A stretch of DNA of 46,428 bases, taken from NCBI RefSeq assembly GCF_902726545.1, contig NZ_CACVAD010000037.1:1-46428 (forward strand), in the 5' to 3' direction. Of the stretch, positions 9,126 to 19,518 are shown one piece after another; the stretch's first letter is position 1, and each line of letters starts with the position of its first letter. The notes under the pieces were generated by a model that made no database searches, was not told the origin of the DNA, and saw only the letters and a list, made by a program, of their open reading frames with translations. A program made the translations under genes and the position numbers. The DNA is from Yersinia artesiana (GTDB taxonomy: Bacteria; Pseudomonadota; Gammaproteobacteria; Enterobacterales; Enterobacteriaceae).

Positions 9126-10889
9126 ATGCATTTGCAAAAATGGAACAAACCCTTAGCTGTATTGGCTTTGCTCATCAGTGGTACGGTGCATGCGGCCTCA
9201 ACACCTGCGGTGGAAGCAAAAAATGGCATGGTAGTAACATCCCAATATCTGGCTTCACAGGTTGGGACTGACATTCTAAAAATGGGGGGGAACGCGGTTG
9301 ATGCAGCGGTAGCCGTGGGCTATGCGCAAGCAGTAGTGAATCCGTGCTGTGGCAATATTGGCGGTGGTGGCTTTATGACCATTCACCTTGCAGATGGAAC
9401 GGACACATTTATAAATTTCCGTGAAACCGCTCCTGCCGCGGCCAGTGCCGATATGTATCTGGATAACGAGGGTAAAGTCACCAAAGACGCCAGTTTGTAT
9501 GGTTATCTGGCTGCTGGTGTTCCCGGTACTGTATTGGGAATGGATAGTGCACAAAAGAAATACGGCAAATTAACCCGCCAGCAAGTCATGGCTCCGGCGA
9601 TCAAACTGGCACGGGAAGGCTTTGTATTGACCCGCGCTGATACGGATATTCTTGATACAACCGTTAAACGCTTCCGCCAAGATCCTGAATCAGCTCGTAT
9701 TTTCCTACGTAAAAATGGTGAAGCTCTGCAACCAGGTGACCGTCTGATTCAAGCTGATCTGGCTGATACTCTGACTGCTATCTCAGAGAAAGGGCCGGAT
9801 GCTTTCTATCAAGGGAAGATACCGCAAGCAGTTGAAGCGGCAGCTAAAAAAGGCGGAGGTATTTTGACCGCTGCCGATTTTGCCAATTATAAAATCACGG
9901 AAACCGCCCCGATTACCTGTAGCTATCGTGGCTATAAATTCGTCTCCTCTCCGCCACCTAGCTCCGGCGGCGTAACCTTATGTGAGACGTTGAATGTCCT
10001 TGAGGGATATGACCTGAAGAGCATGGGCTTTAACTCTGCCGCTTATATTCATACACTGACAGAAGCGATGCGCCATGCTTATATGGATCGCAATACTTTC
10101 CTCGGCGATCCTGAATTTGTTAAAAATCCGATTGACCGCCTGCTGAGTAAAAGTTATGCCGCAGATATTCGCAAGCAAATTGTCGCCAACAAGGCCACGC
10201 CGTCGGTAGAAGTTCAGCCGGGTATGCAGCCGCATGAGAAACCTGAAACAACTCACTATTCTATCGTCGATCATGATGGCAACGCCGTTTCTACCACCTA
10301 TACGGTGAATGGTCGCTTTGGTGCAGTCGTCATTGCACCTGGTACCGGCTTTTTCCTGAATGATGAAATGGATGATTTTACCGTCAAAGTCGGTGAGCAA
10401 AACCTGTATGGTTTGGTACAGGGAGCAACCAATTCCATCGCCCCCGGTAAGCGCCCACTATCGTCTATGAGCCCTACACTGGTGACCAAAGACGGTAAGA
10501 CATTTATGGTATTAGGCTCACCCGGCGGTTCACGGATCATCACCATTACCTTGCAAACCGCATTGAATGTAATTGACCACGGTATGGCACCGCAAGAGGC
10601 CGTAGATGCGCCCCGCATCCATCATCAGTGGCTACCCGATGAAGTTTACTACGAGCAACGTGGGGTATCCGCAGACAGTCTTAATCTGCTGAAAACAATG
10701 GGATATAAAATGGTTGAGCAGAATCCTTGGGGAGCAGCCGAGTTAATTTTGGTCGGATTAGCGGGTGTTGAGGGTGTCAGCCCTGCCAATTCGGGCAATG
10801 ATTCTGCCGTCTCAGGGAAAGTGAGAGAGGGTTACTTGTATGGAGCTAATGATGTTCGCCGCCCAGCAGGGGCCGCCATCGGTTACTGA
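9126..10889 (+). CDS. ggt: Gamma-glutamyltranspeptidase precursor (periplasmic)
   Basis: Ggt cleaves the gamma-glutamyl bond of glutathione and similar compounds in the periplasm and passes the group to water or amino acids. The 587-residue product starts with a signal peptide (KPLAVLALLISGTVHAA). The large subunit carries GGNAVDAAVA and GNIGGGGFM. The autoprocessing site TTHYSIVDHDGNAVS has its catalytic Thr at about residue 375, and the small subunit has PLSSMSPTLV and GSPGGSRI. All are canonical for a class I, N-terminal-nucleophile enzyme. The frame is open from 9033, but the ATG at 9126 is chosen because CAGGAG precedes it and the signal peptide follows directly. Confidence 0.96.
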   Translation: MHLQKWNKPLAVLALLISGTVHAASTPAVEAKNGMVVTSQYLASQVGTDILKMGGNAVDAAVAVGYAQAVVNPCCGNIGGGGFMTIHLADGTDTFINFRETAPAAASADMYLDNEGKVTKDASLYGYLAAGVPGTVLGMDSAQKKYGKLTRQQVMAPAIKLAREGFVLTRADTDILDTTVKRFRQDPESARIFLRKNGEALQPGDRLIQADLADTLTAISEKGPDAFYQGKIPQAVEAAAKKGGGILTAADFANYKITETAPITCSYRGYKFVSSPPPSSGGVTLCETLNVLEGYDLKSMGFNSAAYIHTLTEAMRHAYMDRNTFLGDPEFVKNPIDRLLSKSYAADIRKQIVANKATPSVEVQPGMQPHEKPETTHYSIVDHDGNAVSTTYTVNGRFGAVVIAPGTGFFLNDEMDDFTVKVGEQNLYGLVQGATNSIAPGKRPLSSMSPTLVTKDGKTFMVLGSPGGSRIITITLQTALNVIDHGMAPQEAVDAPRIHHQWLPDEVYYEQRGVSADSLNLLKTMGYKMVEQNPWGAAELILVGLAGVEGVSPANSGNDSAVSGKVREGYLYGANDVRRPAGAAIGY

Positions 10890-10916
10890 TAGTAATGGCT
10901 TACTAATGTAACTCAT

Positions 10917-10945
10917 CCCCCATCAATATATCGATGGGGGTATTC
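10917..10945. terminator. Hairpin between convergent ggt and dehydrogenase genes
   Basis: The 8-bp perfect stem CCCCCATC/GATGGGGG with an eight-base loop lies between the ggt stop and the end of the converging dehydrogenase gene. The T-tract (TATTCATCTGTTT) is poor, so it is a moderate terminator candidate for ggt. Confidence 0.55.
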
Positions 10946-10956
10946 ATCTGTTTAGA

Positions 10957-11640
10957 TTACCAGGGTAGTGAATGTCCTTGATAATCAATAAAGCCATGAC
11001 CACCTTTGCCGGAAGCGTGCTCAATTTGATCCACCACCCCTTTCACACTGGTCGCTATTGTCAGTGGTGCGGCATCCCCGCCCATATCTGTTTTTACCCA
11101 ACCCGGGTGAATAGATAACACCGTCAACGAGGGGTCCGCTACTTCGGCGACTAAATTGCGCGTCATCATATTCAATGCAGCTTTACTGGCTGAATACAAA
11201 GGCTTATGGCCTGAAGCATTATGTCCAAGACTCCCCAGTTGTGAGGACATAAAGGCTAATACACTATGAGTAGGATTGCGCTGTGCCAGCAAAAGCTGGG
11301 CAATTCGGATCGGGGAAATCGCATTGGTTTGGAACAATTCGAGGATCTCTTCCGGTTTGGCATCAAGCGCAGATTGATGTTCTGGCCCGGAGATACCGGC
11401 ATTAATAAAAATCAGGTCAAACGTTTGACCCTGCACCTGTGGTAAGAATGCTTTAATACTGTCGGGTTGGTTAATATCCAATGTTAGCCAATGGGCCGCA
11501 TGTGCAGCAGTATCTTTTGCTACACCGCGTGTGGTCGCGGTGACTGACCAGCCACGGCGGTTAAGCTCATCAACCAACCCCAGCCCCAATCCCCGAGAGG
11601 CGCCGATTATCAATGCCTGTCTTTTAGCTGTGCTCATCAT
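10957..11640 (-). CDS. Short-chain dehydrogenase/reductase
   Basis: This is a 227-residue classical SDR oxidoreductase. The nucleotide-binding motif GASRGLGLG lies at residues 13-21, INAGISG follows, the active-site Ser is in FMSSQLGS, and YSASKAAL provides the catalytic Tyr and Lys. The SIHPGWVKTDMGG motif is near the C-terminus. It is probably cytoplasmic and NAD(P)-dependent, and its substrate is unknown. The overall pattern resembles the C-factor-like SDRs. Translation may start at either of the first two ATGs (11640 or 11637), both after AAGGGAA. It is convergent with ggt and downstream of malZ, from which a terminator separates it. Confidence 0.9.
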   Translation of the reverse strand: MMSTAKRQALIIGASRGLGLGLVDELNRRGWSVTATTRGVAKDTAAHAAHWLTLDINQPDSIKAFLPQVQGQTFDLIFINAGISGPEHQSALDAKPEEILELFQTNAISPIRIAQLLLAQRNPTHSVLAFMSSQLGSLGHNASGHKPLYSASKAALNMMTRNLVAEVADPSLTVLSIHPGWVKTDMGGDAAPLTIATSVKGVVDQIEHASGKGGHGFIDYQGHSLPW

Positions 11641-11702
11641 ATTTTCCCTTCGGTGAATTTACCTGACAACTATCTATACCCGTTATAGACATAGTATTTC
11701 AA

Positions 11703-11731
11703 CCAAAGAAAAAGCGGCATTTCGCCGCTTT
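11703..11731 (-). terminator. Rho-independent terminator of malZ
   Basis: On the minus strand AAAGCGGC pairs perfectly with GCCGCTTT around a five-base loop, followed by TTTTCTTT. It lies 55 bases after the malZ stop and isolates malZ from the dehydrogenase gene. Confidence 0.85.
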
Positions 11732-11785
11732 AATCTATAACACTGAATAACTAACTCTTAAGTTAGCACTCACTATGGCTAATAA

Positions 11786-13624
11786 CTAAGATTGACCACG
11801 CCACAAAGTGATACTCTCGCCAGACAATTGCAGATTGACCCCAGAGTCAGTGAGATCCAGTTCTGATATCCCTTCTAAACGCTGCCACTGAGCAATATTC
11901 AGTAAAGGAGATACGGGTAAGAAGATATCACTCGCGCGATTGCGCTGGATGGCTACCATCACCCGCTCGCGCTGATAGCTGCGAATAAAGACCAGAGAAT
12001 CGCCATCGGCATGGATAACCTGGCATCCACCGCGGCGCAGAGCCAAACTGTTGTGCCGCAAAGCTGCCATTCGCTGACACAATGTCAGCAAGTCGTCATC
12101 CCACAATGCTTCGTCCCACGGGAAAGGTTTGCGGCAGAAGGGATCATTGCCGCCATCGAGGCCAATTTCATCGCCATAAAATAAGCAGGGCACGCCAATC
12201 CAGCTAAATAGCCATATCAACGCCATTTGCATGCGCGTTTTATCGCCATTCAGCAAAGTGATAAAACGGGCAGTATCATGGCTATCCAATTGATTAAACA
12301 TACGCAGTTGGTGCCCATGAGGTAATCCGGCACGATATTCATCCATCCAATAGGCACAATCCTCCGCGCTGAGTTTTATTGGATGATAGGCGACATCACA
12401 ACCCGCCAGGAAGCTGCGTACCGGCAAAGCGAACCCCATATAATTCATGGCCGCATCTTCTACTCCGGCATGGAGCCAGTTTCGCGCATCGCCAAAATGC
12501 TCGCCCAAAATATAGGCCTGAGGATTTTCGTCTTTCGCCGCCTGATAAATCCCCGCCAGATGATGAAAATTCCCTTTTGCACCGCCTTCTTCACCCAACA
12601 TATGCACCACATCCAGCCGCCAGCCATCAATACTGTAAGGCGGTTTTAACCAATGGCGCACCACACTGTCTTCGGCGCGATAAATTTGGTTAACCACATC
12701 TTCACTCGCGAAGTTGAGTTTCGGCAAGCTGGCATTGCCCTTCCAATCCAGCGCCCGACCATCGGGGAAGAAATTAAACCACCCCCGATAGGGTGAATCA
12801 GGGTGGTGACAAGCACCGTTTTCCCCCTGTTGATGACGGTCAAACCAATGATGGGAATCACCGGTGTGGTTAAACACACCATCGAGCACCAATTTCATGC
12901 CAACATCACGGGTAGCGCCGCGTAATTGCAAGAAAGCACTTTCGCCACCAAAGTAAGGATCAACCTGATAATAATCTTCTGTATCGTATTTATGCACACT
13001 GGGTGCGGTGAAAATCGGGTTAAGATAAAGCGCAGTCACACCCAACTTTTGTAGATAGGGGAGTTTTTGGCAAATACCGGCCAAATCGCCGCCATAGAAT
13101 GTCGAGGCAGCATTCACATCATCCAATGGTTGTTGCCATTCACGACGCGATACCGCATGCCCCGCAGCGTGATGGAGATAACTGCCATTCTGCACCCCAT
13201 GTTCACTTTGGCTACTGGCAAAACGGTCGGGGAAAATTTGATAAAAAATTTGATCGGCAACCCAGTCAGGGCCACTGTCTGGCAACTCAATAGCAAACTG
13301 AGCCAATTGCGCCGGAGGAACTACCGAAAAACCTAATGGCCCGAACCACAGTTGATCATCATTCCACAGTAACTTGAAGCAATAACGCCGTACTGGTTGA
13401 CCTTCATGTAATGGCAATGTTGCGCGATAACGCCAGAAACCATCGTGCAGTTCACCCTTCATGGTGAGCAGCCACTCTTCATTATCCGGCTCACAGCGTA
13501 AGAAAACTTGTGCAGGTAAATTATCCCCCTGCAACCACTCTCCATGTAACCACAGTGTAATATGTAACGCATCGCCCCGTAGACGGACAAAAGGCGCGAC
13601 CGGTAGATGCCAACCACTCAGCAT
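11786..13624 (-). CDS. malZ: Maltodextrin glucosidase
   Basis: MalZ removes glucose from the reducing end of short maltodextrins in the cytoplasm. The 612-residue product is a GH13 enzyme: an N-terminal beta-sandwich (about residues 1-120), then the catalytic barrel starting at [12 protein letters not shown]. Catalytic residues are visible: Asp338 in DGWRLDVVH, Glu375 in LGEHFGD and Asp450 in [10 protein letters not shown]. Length and context (beside proY and brnQ) match E. coli MalZ (about 605). The ATG at 13624 has AGGAGA at good spacing. MalT-like boxes lie upstream. The protein is complete. Confidence 0.95.
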   Translation of the reverse strand: MLSGWHLPVAPFVRLRGDALHITLWLHGEWLQGDNLPAQVFLRCEPDNEEWLLTMKGELHDGFWRYRATLPLHEGQPVRRYCFKLLWNDDQLWFGPLGFSVVPPAQLAQFAIELPDSGPDWVADQIFYQIFPDRFASSQSEHGVQNGSYLHHAAGHAVSRREWQQPLDDVNAASTFYGGDLAGICQKLPYLQKLGVTALYLNPIFTAPSVHKYDTEDYYQVDPYFGGESAFLQLRGATRDVGMKLVLDGVFNHTGDSHHWFDRHQQGENGACHHPDSPYRGWFNFFPDGRALDWKGNASLPKLNFASEDVVNQIYRAEDSVVRHWLKPPYSIDGWRLDVVHMLGEEGGAKGNFHHLAGIYQAAKDENPQAYILGEHFGDARNWLHAGVEDAAMNYMGFALPVRSFLAGCDVAYHPIKLSAEDCAYWMDEYRAGLPHGHQLRMFNQLDSHDTARFITLLNGDKTRMQMALIWLFSWIGVPCLFYGDEIGLDGGNDPFCRKPFPWDEALWDDDLLTLCQRMAALRHNSLALRRGGCQVIHADGDSLVFIRSYQRERVMVAIQRNRASDIFLPVSPLLNIAQWQRLEGISELDLTDSGVNLQLSGESITLWRGQS

Positions 13625-13747
13625 AAAACTCTCCTGCTTTAACCAAAACGATTGCTGTTAAGGCTATCTGGTGCAGACATTAACGCCGCGACACATTCAC
13701 CTGTATAAATAAGTCGATAGAAACAATGCCATGTTGCAGAGGAATAC

Positions 13748-13781
13748 CCCTCATCTGTCAGCATAAATATTGAGGATGAGG
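13748..13781 (-). promoter_or_regulatory. Possible MalT boxes upstream of malZ
   Basis: GAGGATGAGG at 13772-13781 (plus strand) matches the MalT box GGGGA(T/G)GAGG at nine of ten bases. A facing GATGAGG lies on the minus strand at 13749-13755. Both are 125-157 bases upstream of malZ, a known MalT-regulated gene in E. coli. Weak evidence. Confidence 0.35.
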
Positions 13782-13829
13782 TCGGGGGCGGAGAGAACTA
13801 TTGAATGGCTAAATAAAGAGACAAAAAAA

Positions 13830-13995
13830 CCGGGAGATCTCCCGGCCAGACTGCTGACAAAGCCAAATGAAGGGGAAGCGTGCCGTTGGGGTCGCTCTTA
13901 GTTTCAAATACAAGCGCGTAAGCGACCGAAGTGCCCCGAGGTGCGGTAAACCCTTCACTCACTAAGTTATCAACAGCTTTGTCATTACGCTCAAG
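13830..13995. repeat. YPAL-like miniature insertion (Yersinia palindromic repeat)
   Basis: The near-identical hairpins CCGGGAGATCTCCCGG (13830-13845) and CCGGGATATCTCCCGG (13996-14011) are 166 bases apart. They flank a segment whose ends are inverted repeats: CTGACAAAGCC-AAATGAAGGG at the left and TGACAAAGCTG plus GTGAAGGG on the opposite strand at the right. An internal self-complementary GTCGC/GCGAC region is also present. Length, hairpin flanks and position just after a stop codon fit the YPAL family reported for Yersinia, as I recall it; those elements target terminators and duplicate them. The proY terminator would be the target. Confidence 0.65.
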
Positions 13996-14011
13996 CCGGG
14001 ATATCTCCCGG
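13996..14011 (-). terminator. Terminator hairpin after proY (duplicated at 13830)
   Basis: The hairpin CCGGGAGATATCCCGG lies 15 bases after the proY stop on the minus strand. Its near-copy at 13830-13845 is followed on the minus strand by seven T and is the better functional terminator. The copies probably reflect target duplication by the element between them. Confidence 0.6.
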
Positions 14012-14025
14012 CTTTATATTCAAAA

Positions 14026-15417
14026 TTACTCTGCGATTTTCAGCTCATTCGCTTTCTTCTTCTGATGATTTACCTTGAAGTAATATCCCACCAGCAATAA
14101 AGCTATCCACACTAACCCGACATACAGAGAGACACGAGTCGTTGGGAACCAGCCAATCAGCCCAATGATAAACACCAGGAAAATGATCGCCAGCACGGAA
14201 GTAAAGGTGCCGCCACGCAGCGGGAAATCGAGCGCTTTCACTTGATCTTTACTTAACGAGCGGCGGAAACCAATTTGGGAGAATAGGATCATAATCCACA
14301 CCCAGACGGTCGCAAAGGTCGCGAGTGAAGCGATAACCAGGAACACATTTTCCGGCATAATGTAGTTCAGATAAACCGCCGTCAGCATGGCTCCCATCAT
14401 CACCAACACCGTCACCCACGGCACACCGCGTTTAGAAATCGCGGCAAAGGCTTTGGGGGCATGGCCCTGCTCCGCCATCCCGTTGAGCATACGGCCGACA
14501 CCGAACACATCACTGTTAATGGCTGATAATGATGCGGTGATAACCACAAAGTTCAGAATCCCCGCAGCAACAGTAATTCCCATATGCTGGAAGGTCAGCA
14601 CAAACGGGCTACCGTTAGTGCCCACTTGGTTCCATGGGTAAATAGACATGATGACAAACAGGGTACCGACGTAGAACATCAGGATACGCCATGGCACTGA
14701 GTTGATGGCTTTCGGAATAGACTTTTTCGGATCTTCTGCTTCACCGGCAGTAATCCCGATAATCTCAATCCCACCATAAGCAAACATCACCAGTTGCAAT
14801 GACAGAATCATGCCAACAAAACCGTTACTGAAGAAGCCGCCGTTAGTCCATAAATTATGAATACCAGTCGGCTGCCCACCATTGCCGATACCCCAGACAA
14901 TGATACCAATACCGGCCAAAATCATAACGATGATGGTGGCAACTTTGAAGAATGAGAACCAGAACTCCAGCTCACCGAACACCTTAACGCTCATCATATT
15001 GACGGCACCAATGATGAGGACAACACTCAGCACCCATATCCAATGCGGCACATCCGGGAACCAGACCCCCATATAGATACCGAACGCGGTCACATCGGCA
15101 ATCGCAACAATCAGAATCTCAAAGCAATAAGTCCAACCGGTGATATAGCCCGCCATTGGCCCAAGATAATCTTGCGCATAACGAGAAAAAGAGCTGGCCT
15201 GTGGGTTATTGACGGACATTTCACCCAGAGCGCGCATGATGATAAATGCCACCACACCACCAATCAGGTACGCCAATAATACGCTTGGCCCCGCCATTCT
15301 TATTGCATCAGCCGAACCATAGAATAAGCCGGTACCTATTGCTGACCCCAATGCCATAAAGCGGATATGGCGTGTTGTTAGGCCGCGTTTCAGCTTATTT
15401 TTGACTGGTAATTCCAT
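14026..15417 (-). CDS. proY: ProY-type amino-acid permease
   Basis: This is a 463-residue inner-membrane transporter of the amino acid-polyamine-organocation superfamily, with about twelve helices. The start [34 protein letters not shown] and the regions [15 protein letters not shown] and [18 protein letters not shown] are almost identical to E. coli ProY. ProY is a proton-coupled permease; proline has been proposed as substrate and the true one is debated. The frame opens at 15444, but the ATG at 15417 fits the family start. It lies 75 bases downstream of brnQ, as in the E. coli brnQ-proY order, and is likely co-transcribed. Confidence 0.94.
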   Translation of the reverse strand: MELPVKNKLKRGLTTRHIRFMALGSAIGTGLFYGSADAIRMAGPSVLLAYLIGGVVAFIIMRALGEMSVNNPQASSFSRYAQDYLGPMAGYITGWTYCFEILIVAIADVTAFGIYMGVWFPDVPHWIWVLSVVLIIGAVNMMSVKVFGELEFWFSFFKVATIIVMILAGIGIIVWGIGNGGQPTGIHNLWTNGGFFSNGFVGMILSLQLVMFAYGGIEIIGITAGEAEDPKKSIPKAINSVPWRILMFYVGTLFVIMSIYPWNQVGTNGSPFVLTFQHMGITVAAGILNFVVITASLSAINSDVFGVGRMLNGMAEQGHAPKAFAAISKRGVPWVTVLVMMGAMLTAVYLNYIMPENVFLVIASLATFATVWVWIMILFSQIGFRRSLSKDQVKALDFPLRGGTFTSVLAIIFLVFIIGLIGWFPTTRVSLYVGLVWIALLLVGYYFKVNHQKKKANELKIAE

Positions 15418-15492
15418 GAACTTTATCCCGTCTTTTTTCAGCAAAAAGCCACGGGGATGAGCCGTGGCTAAAAATACTCGATGACTGTGCAG

Positions 15493-16812
15493 TTATTGCT
15501 TGGCGGCAACAACCTGACGACAGCACAGGCGATCGTACAACCCTACGACGACGAATACCAGCAGGGATGGTGATAACCATGCCAGACCTTGCTCAGCTAA
15601 TGGCAAATGCTGAGTCCATTCCGGCAGATATTCTGCAAAGGTCGAGGCCTTTACCGCATCGAGGATACCGAATAACAAACTGACCAACATGACCGGAGCC
15701 ACGATACGTGGAGCATGGTGCCACCAGCGCAAAGTGAAACTCATCAGCACCAACACAATGCATGGCGGGTAAATTGCCGTCAGCACCGGAATGGAAATCT
15801 GAATCAGATGGCTCAGTCCTAAATTCGATACCATCATTGAGAAGATACCGAGGATAAATACCAATGTACGGTATGACAGCGGCAAATACTGGGCAAAGAA
15901 TTCAGCGCAGGCACAAGTCAGGCCCACCGCGGTCACCATACAGGCGATGAAAATCAACGCCGCCAGGAACACGCTGCCTAAACCACCGAAGGTGTGCTGA
16001 ACATAGGCATGCAATACCACGGCACCATTTTGTGCATCGGGCACCAAACCACCGCTACTTGAACCCAACTTAAACAAGCTCAGATAAACCAGCGTCAGAC
16101 CGATACCGGCAATCAAGCCGGCCCAAATGGTATAGCGCGTCAGCAATCCAGCAGAAACCACACCACGTGAACGCGCTGCATTGACGATGACGATACCGAA
16201 CACCAAAGCACCTAAGGTATCCATGGTCAAATAGCCATTGACGAAACCAGAAGAAAACGCGGCATTCTGATATGCATCAGTGGCCGGAATCAGCGGGCCA
16301 GCAGGCCAAATCAACGCTGCGATACCTAAAATAGCCAGTGCTAAAATTTTCAGTGGCGCGAGAATATGCCCGACCGTATCCAGCAAACGCCCCGGATACA
16401 GGGAAATCCCGATCACCAGTGCAAAGTAGACCACACTGTAAATAAACAGTGGCAGCGGGCCATCCCCCGTTAAAGGCGCAATACCGACTTCAAAGGAAAC
16501 TGTCGCAGTACGCGGGGTGGCAAATAGAGGGCCAACGGCCAGATAACAAACAGTTGCCAGTACCAGGCCGGCACCGCGACCAATTGGGGTACTCAGGGCA
16601 TCAATACCACCGCCCACGCGAGCCAGCGCGATAACAGTAATGACCGGTAATCCAACGGCGGTAATCAGGAAGCCCAAAGCGGCCCACCACACATGTTCAC
16701 CCGATTGTAAACCAACCATCGGTGGGAAGATGATATTGCCGGCCCCAACGAATAAGGCAAAGGTCATAAAGCCCAATGCCATAATATCTTTAGACGATAA
16801 ACGATGACTCAT
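15493..16812 (-). CDS. brnQ: Branched-chain amino acid transporter BrnQ
   Basis: BrnQ is a sodium-coupled inner-membrane importer of leucine, isoleucine and valine. The 439-residue product has the family start ([20 protein letters not shown], then FPPMVG) and twelve predicted hydrophobic segments, and is collinear with the E. coli protein. It is first in the brnQ-proY pair. Upstream, 16813-17178 (366 bases) holds its promoter region and the end of the preceding operon; I see no gene or clear repeat there. Confidence 0.95.
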   Translation of the reverse strand: MSHRLSSKDIMALGFMTFALFVGAGNIIFPPMVGLQSGEHVWWAALGFLITAVGLPVITVIALARVGGGIDALSTPIGRGAGLVLATVCYLAVGPLFATPRTATVSFEVGIAPLTGDGPLPLFIYSVVYFALVIGISLYPGRLLDTVGHILAPLKILALAILGIAALIWPAGPLIPATDAYQNAAFSSGFVNGYLTMDTLGALVFGIVIVNAARSRGVVSAGLLTRYTIWAGLIAGIGLTLVYLSLFKLGSSSGGLVPDAQNGAVVLHAYVQHTFGGLGSVFLAALIFIACMVTAVGLTCACAEFFAQYLPLSYRTLVFILGIFSMMVSNLGLSHLIQISIPVLTAIYPPCIVLVLMSFTLRWWHHAPRIVAPVMLVSLLFGILDAVKASTFAEYLPEWTQHLPLAEQGLAWLSPSLLVFVVVGLYDRLCCRQVVAAKQ

Positions 16813-17178
16813 AGTGATGTGCGTTGCCTAGTTAAATGATCAAAAGAAAAAGTCCTAAGTTGTGGTCTTTCCGACGTGATCGAAACGATACAAAGCTCTG
16901 ATAAACGCAAACTCCGGCGGTTAATAAGCAATCTATTTCGTCAGTATGCAGTGTTTTTGAAGTTATTTGCAGGTGGAATAGGCCAACAACGGCGGTAAGT
17001 AGACCGTTTATAGCGGAGAAAGGCAAGTCGGGATCACAAAAGCAGAGTCTTCATCCATACAATATTTAAAAAGCAGTTAATCATGCCAGATTTTGAGAAA
17101 TACACATCATATGATTTGTATCATTTATATCCAATCATTAACAATTTACAGCTAATACTCTCTAACAATCCAGCCACA

Positions 17179-18171
17179 TTAATAGGCAAAACCCAACTCT
17201 TGCCGAGTGCGATTCAGGATCTCTGGGGGCAAGGGCAAATAGCCGTCATGAGTCACGCGCTGTTGCCCTTCTGGTGATAAAACGCGTTCAAGAAAGGCCG
17301 CAGTCAACGGCTCTAGCGGCTGGCCCGGCGCTTTATTGATATCAATATCATGGTAGCGAGCCAGGGGGTAGCGGCCATCTTTAACATTCTCAGCCGTTGG
17401 CATCACATAATCCTGTCCGTTCGTCGACAAGGACAATGGCTTAACACCACTGTTTCGAAAACCAATACTGGCGTAACCCATACCATTCAGTGAACCGGCC
17501 ACAGCTTGCACCACGGAAGCAGACCCAGGCAATTCATTGATATTATTTGAAAAATCGCCACCACACAGTACTAGTTGTTTGAAAAAGCCATAGGTGCCGG
17601 AGGCAGAATTTCGGCTATAACGTTGTATCGAGCGTTCAGCCCAGCGCCCTTTTAGCCCAAGTTCGCCAAAACGTTGGATGCGATGGGATTCCCCACAACG
17701 GCGGTTTTGTGAAAAGACAGCATCAAGCTGAGATAAGGTGAGTTTATCCAGTGGATTATCCTGATGGACAAAAACCACCAATGCATCCACTGCGACAGGG
17801 ACAGCAAGTGGTGGATAGCCATAGCGCTCAGTAAATGCCGTGATTTCAGCCGCTTTCATTGGCCGGCTCATTGGGCCGAGTTGAGCGGCCCCCGCCGCCA
17901 GTGCTGCTGGGGCAGTTGAGGAACCTGCCGCCTGTATTTGCAAATTAACGCCGGGGTAATGATGATTGAAATCATCAGCCCATAAAGACATCAAGTTAGC
18001 TAAAGTGTCAGAACCGACACTGGAAAGATTACCAGACAGAGTATCTGGCTTTGGCACATCAACCACTGTGCCCGACGATACCGCGACAGGGAGCGCCAGG
18101 GTGCCGCAGCTAAACCCTAGCAGAGCATGCAACAGCACCAGTTTTCCCCATCTCATCAGTTTGATATCCAT
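17179..18171 (-). CDS. PstS-like phosphate-binding periplasmic protein
   Basis: This is a 330-residue exported protein. An N-terminal signal peptide (LVLLHALLGFSCGTLALP) is followed by a type 2 periplasmic binding fold. SSVGSDTLANLMSLWADDF, IQAAGSSTAPAALAAGAAQLGPMSRPM and the NSASGTYGFFKQLVLCGGDF region are typical of PstS/PBP2 phosphate-binding proteins. It starts seven bases after the phoR stop, so it is the third gene of a phoB-phoR operon. E. coli has no gene here. It may scavenge phosphate for a transporter encoded elsewhere or report phosphate to PhoR; that is speculation. The start could be ATG 18171 or the ATG five codons later. Confidence 0.88.
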   Translation of the reverse strand: MDIKLMRWGKLVLLHALLGFSCGTLALPVAVSSGTVVDVPKPDTLSGNLSSVGSDTLANLMSLWADDFNHHYPGVNLQIQAAGSSTAPAALAAGAAQLGPMSRPMKAAEITAFTERYGYPPLAVPVAVDALVVFVHQDNPLDKLTLSQLDAVFSQNRRCGESHRIQRFGELGLKGRWAERSIQRYSRNSASGTYGFFKQLVLCGGDFSNNINELPGSASVVQAVAGSLNGMGYASIGFRNSGVKPLSLSTNGQDYVMPTAENVKDGRYPLARYHDIDINKAPGQPLEPLTAAFLERVLSPEGQQRVTHDGYLPLPPEILNRTRQELGFAY

Positions 18172-18177
18172 ACAGTC

Positions 18178-19494
18178 TTAGGATTTGACTGCATTCTCGG
18201 TTAAAACCGTCGGAACAATCAACCGATTCGGCAAGGTAAAGATAAATCTCGTCCCCAGACCGATTTCACTCATCACATCCAAACGTGCATCGTGATGGCT
18301 CAAAGCATGTTTCACTATTGCCAACCCCAAACCACTACCACCAGTTTGTCTTGAGCGGGCTTTATCCACCCGATAGAAGCGCTCAGTCAGGCGCGGCACA
18401 TGTTCAGGGCCAATACCCGGGCCATTGTCACTCACCTGAAATTGCGCCCCTTGTGGGGTTCGCTGCCAGCACACCTCAATTTTGGTGCCATCAGGGGTGT
18501 GATTGACCGCATTGTAAACCAGATTGGAAACCGCACTGCGCAGTTGATCTTCGTTACCGAATACCTTCAGTTGATCATTAATGCGGAAGGTGATCTCATG
18601 ACGCCCATTACTCAGCGCTTGCACTTCGTGTTGCAGCATTTTCAGCATGCGCGGAATATCGACCTGCTCATTCATATCCACATTAGGTGCAGCTTCAATT
18701 CGCGATAACGTCAATAATTGTTTTACCAGCCCATCCATGCGCTTGGTCTGTTCTTGCATCGTCCCCAGCGCTTTATCTCGTAATGGCCCGACCAACTCTT
18801 GGTCGTGCATCATTTCCAGATATCCCTGCAACACCGTCAAGGGAGTGCGCAGCTCGTGGCTCACATTGGCAAAGAAATTACGCCGCGCCCCTTCCAACTG
18901 GCGCATTTGAGTAACATCACGAGCCACCATAAGCAATTGCCCTTCTGAATAAGGCATCACGCGGAACTCAACGTAATAACCATTATTGAGTTGCAGGGTC
19001 AACGGGCGGGAGAACTCTTGCTGTTGCAAATACTGACTGAATTCGGGATAACGCAGCAAGTTGAGAATATGTTGACCATTATCCTCCGGCCAACGGAAGC
19101 CGAGCAATTGCTGAGCCAACCCATTACACCAAAAAATATTGCCATCAATGGTCGTCATAACCACCGCATCGGGTAAAGACTCAGCACCACTGCGGAAGCG
19201 TTTGATAAGTAAAGCCAACTCACGACGCCGACGGCGATTTCGCAGTTGCATCTGGTACAAGCCGTAAAATAACGGCTCCCAACTCCAACGCCCTGAAGGT
19301 GGTGTCATGCTGCGGTCTAACCACAGCCAGTGAGATAATTTGAGTTGGTTATAGAAATTCCACACCAGCGCCGCAATAACCGAGACTAATAATAGCCAGG
19401 GAAGGTACCCGATAAAGGCACCTAACAGTAATGCGGGCAGACAAAAAAGAGCCAGCTCTAAAGCCAGCGTTTTCCATGATAAACGTTCTAACAC
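18178..19494 (-). CDS. phoR: Phosphate regulon sensor histidine kinase PhoR
   Basis: PhoR is the membrane sensor kinase that phosphorylates PhoB when phosphate is scarce. The 438-residue product (E. coli 431) has two N-terminal helices (residues 8-45), a basic linker, a PAS domain (about 100-195), the HisKA phospho-acceptor His213 in [12 protein letters not shown], and a HATPase domain with [19 protein letters not shown] and [13 protein letters not shown]. The start is GTG at 19492-19494 with CGGAGAA upstream. It lies 24 bases after phoB in the conserved operon. Confidence 0.97.
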   Translation of the reverse strand: MLERLSWKTLALELALFCLPALLLGAFIGYLPWLLLVSVIAALVWNFYNQLKLSHWLWLDRSMTPPSGRWSWEPLFYGLYQMQLRNRRRRRELALLIKRFRSGAESLPDAVVMTTIDGNIFWCNGLAQQLLGFRWPEDNGQHILNLLRYPEFSQYLQQQEFSRPLTLQLNNGYYVEFRVMPYSEGQLLMVARDVTQMRQLEGARRNFFANVSHELRTPLTVLQGYLEMMHDQELVGPLRDKALGTMQEQTKRMDGLVKQLLTLSRIEAAPNVDMNEQVDIPRMLKMLQHEVQALSNGRHEITFRINDQLKVFGNEDQLRSAVSNLVYNAVNHTPDGTKIEVCWQRTPQGAQFQVSDNGPGIGPEHVPRLTERFYRVDKARSRQTGGSGLGLAIVKHALSHHDARLDVMSEIGLGTRFIFTLPNRLIVPTVLTENAVKS

Positions 19495-19518
19495 AACGAA
19501 TTCTCCGGCACTGAAAAC

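Noticed and set aside
16832-17026. A 64-codon minus-strand frame upstream of brnQ.
   Set aside because: It fills the brnQ promoter region, lacks a ribosome site and resembles no protein family.
17083-17277. A 64-codon plus-strand frame after the PstS-like gene.
   Set aside because: Its second half is antisense to the end of that gene; no ribosome site or recognisable domain.
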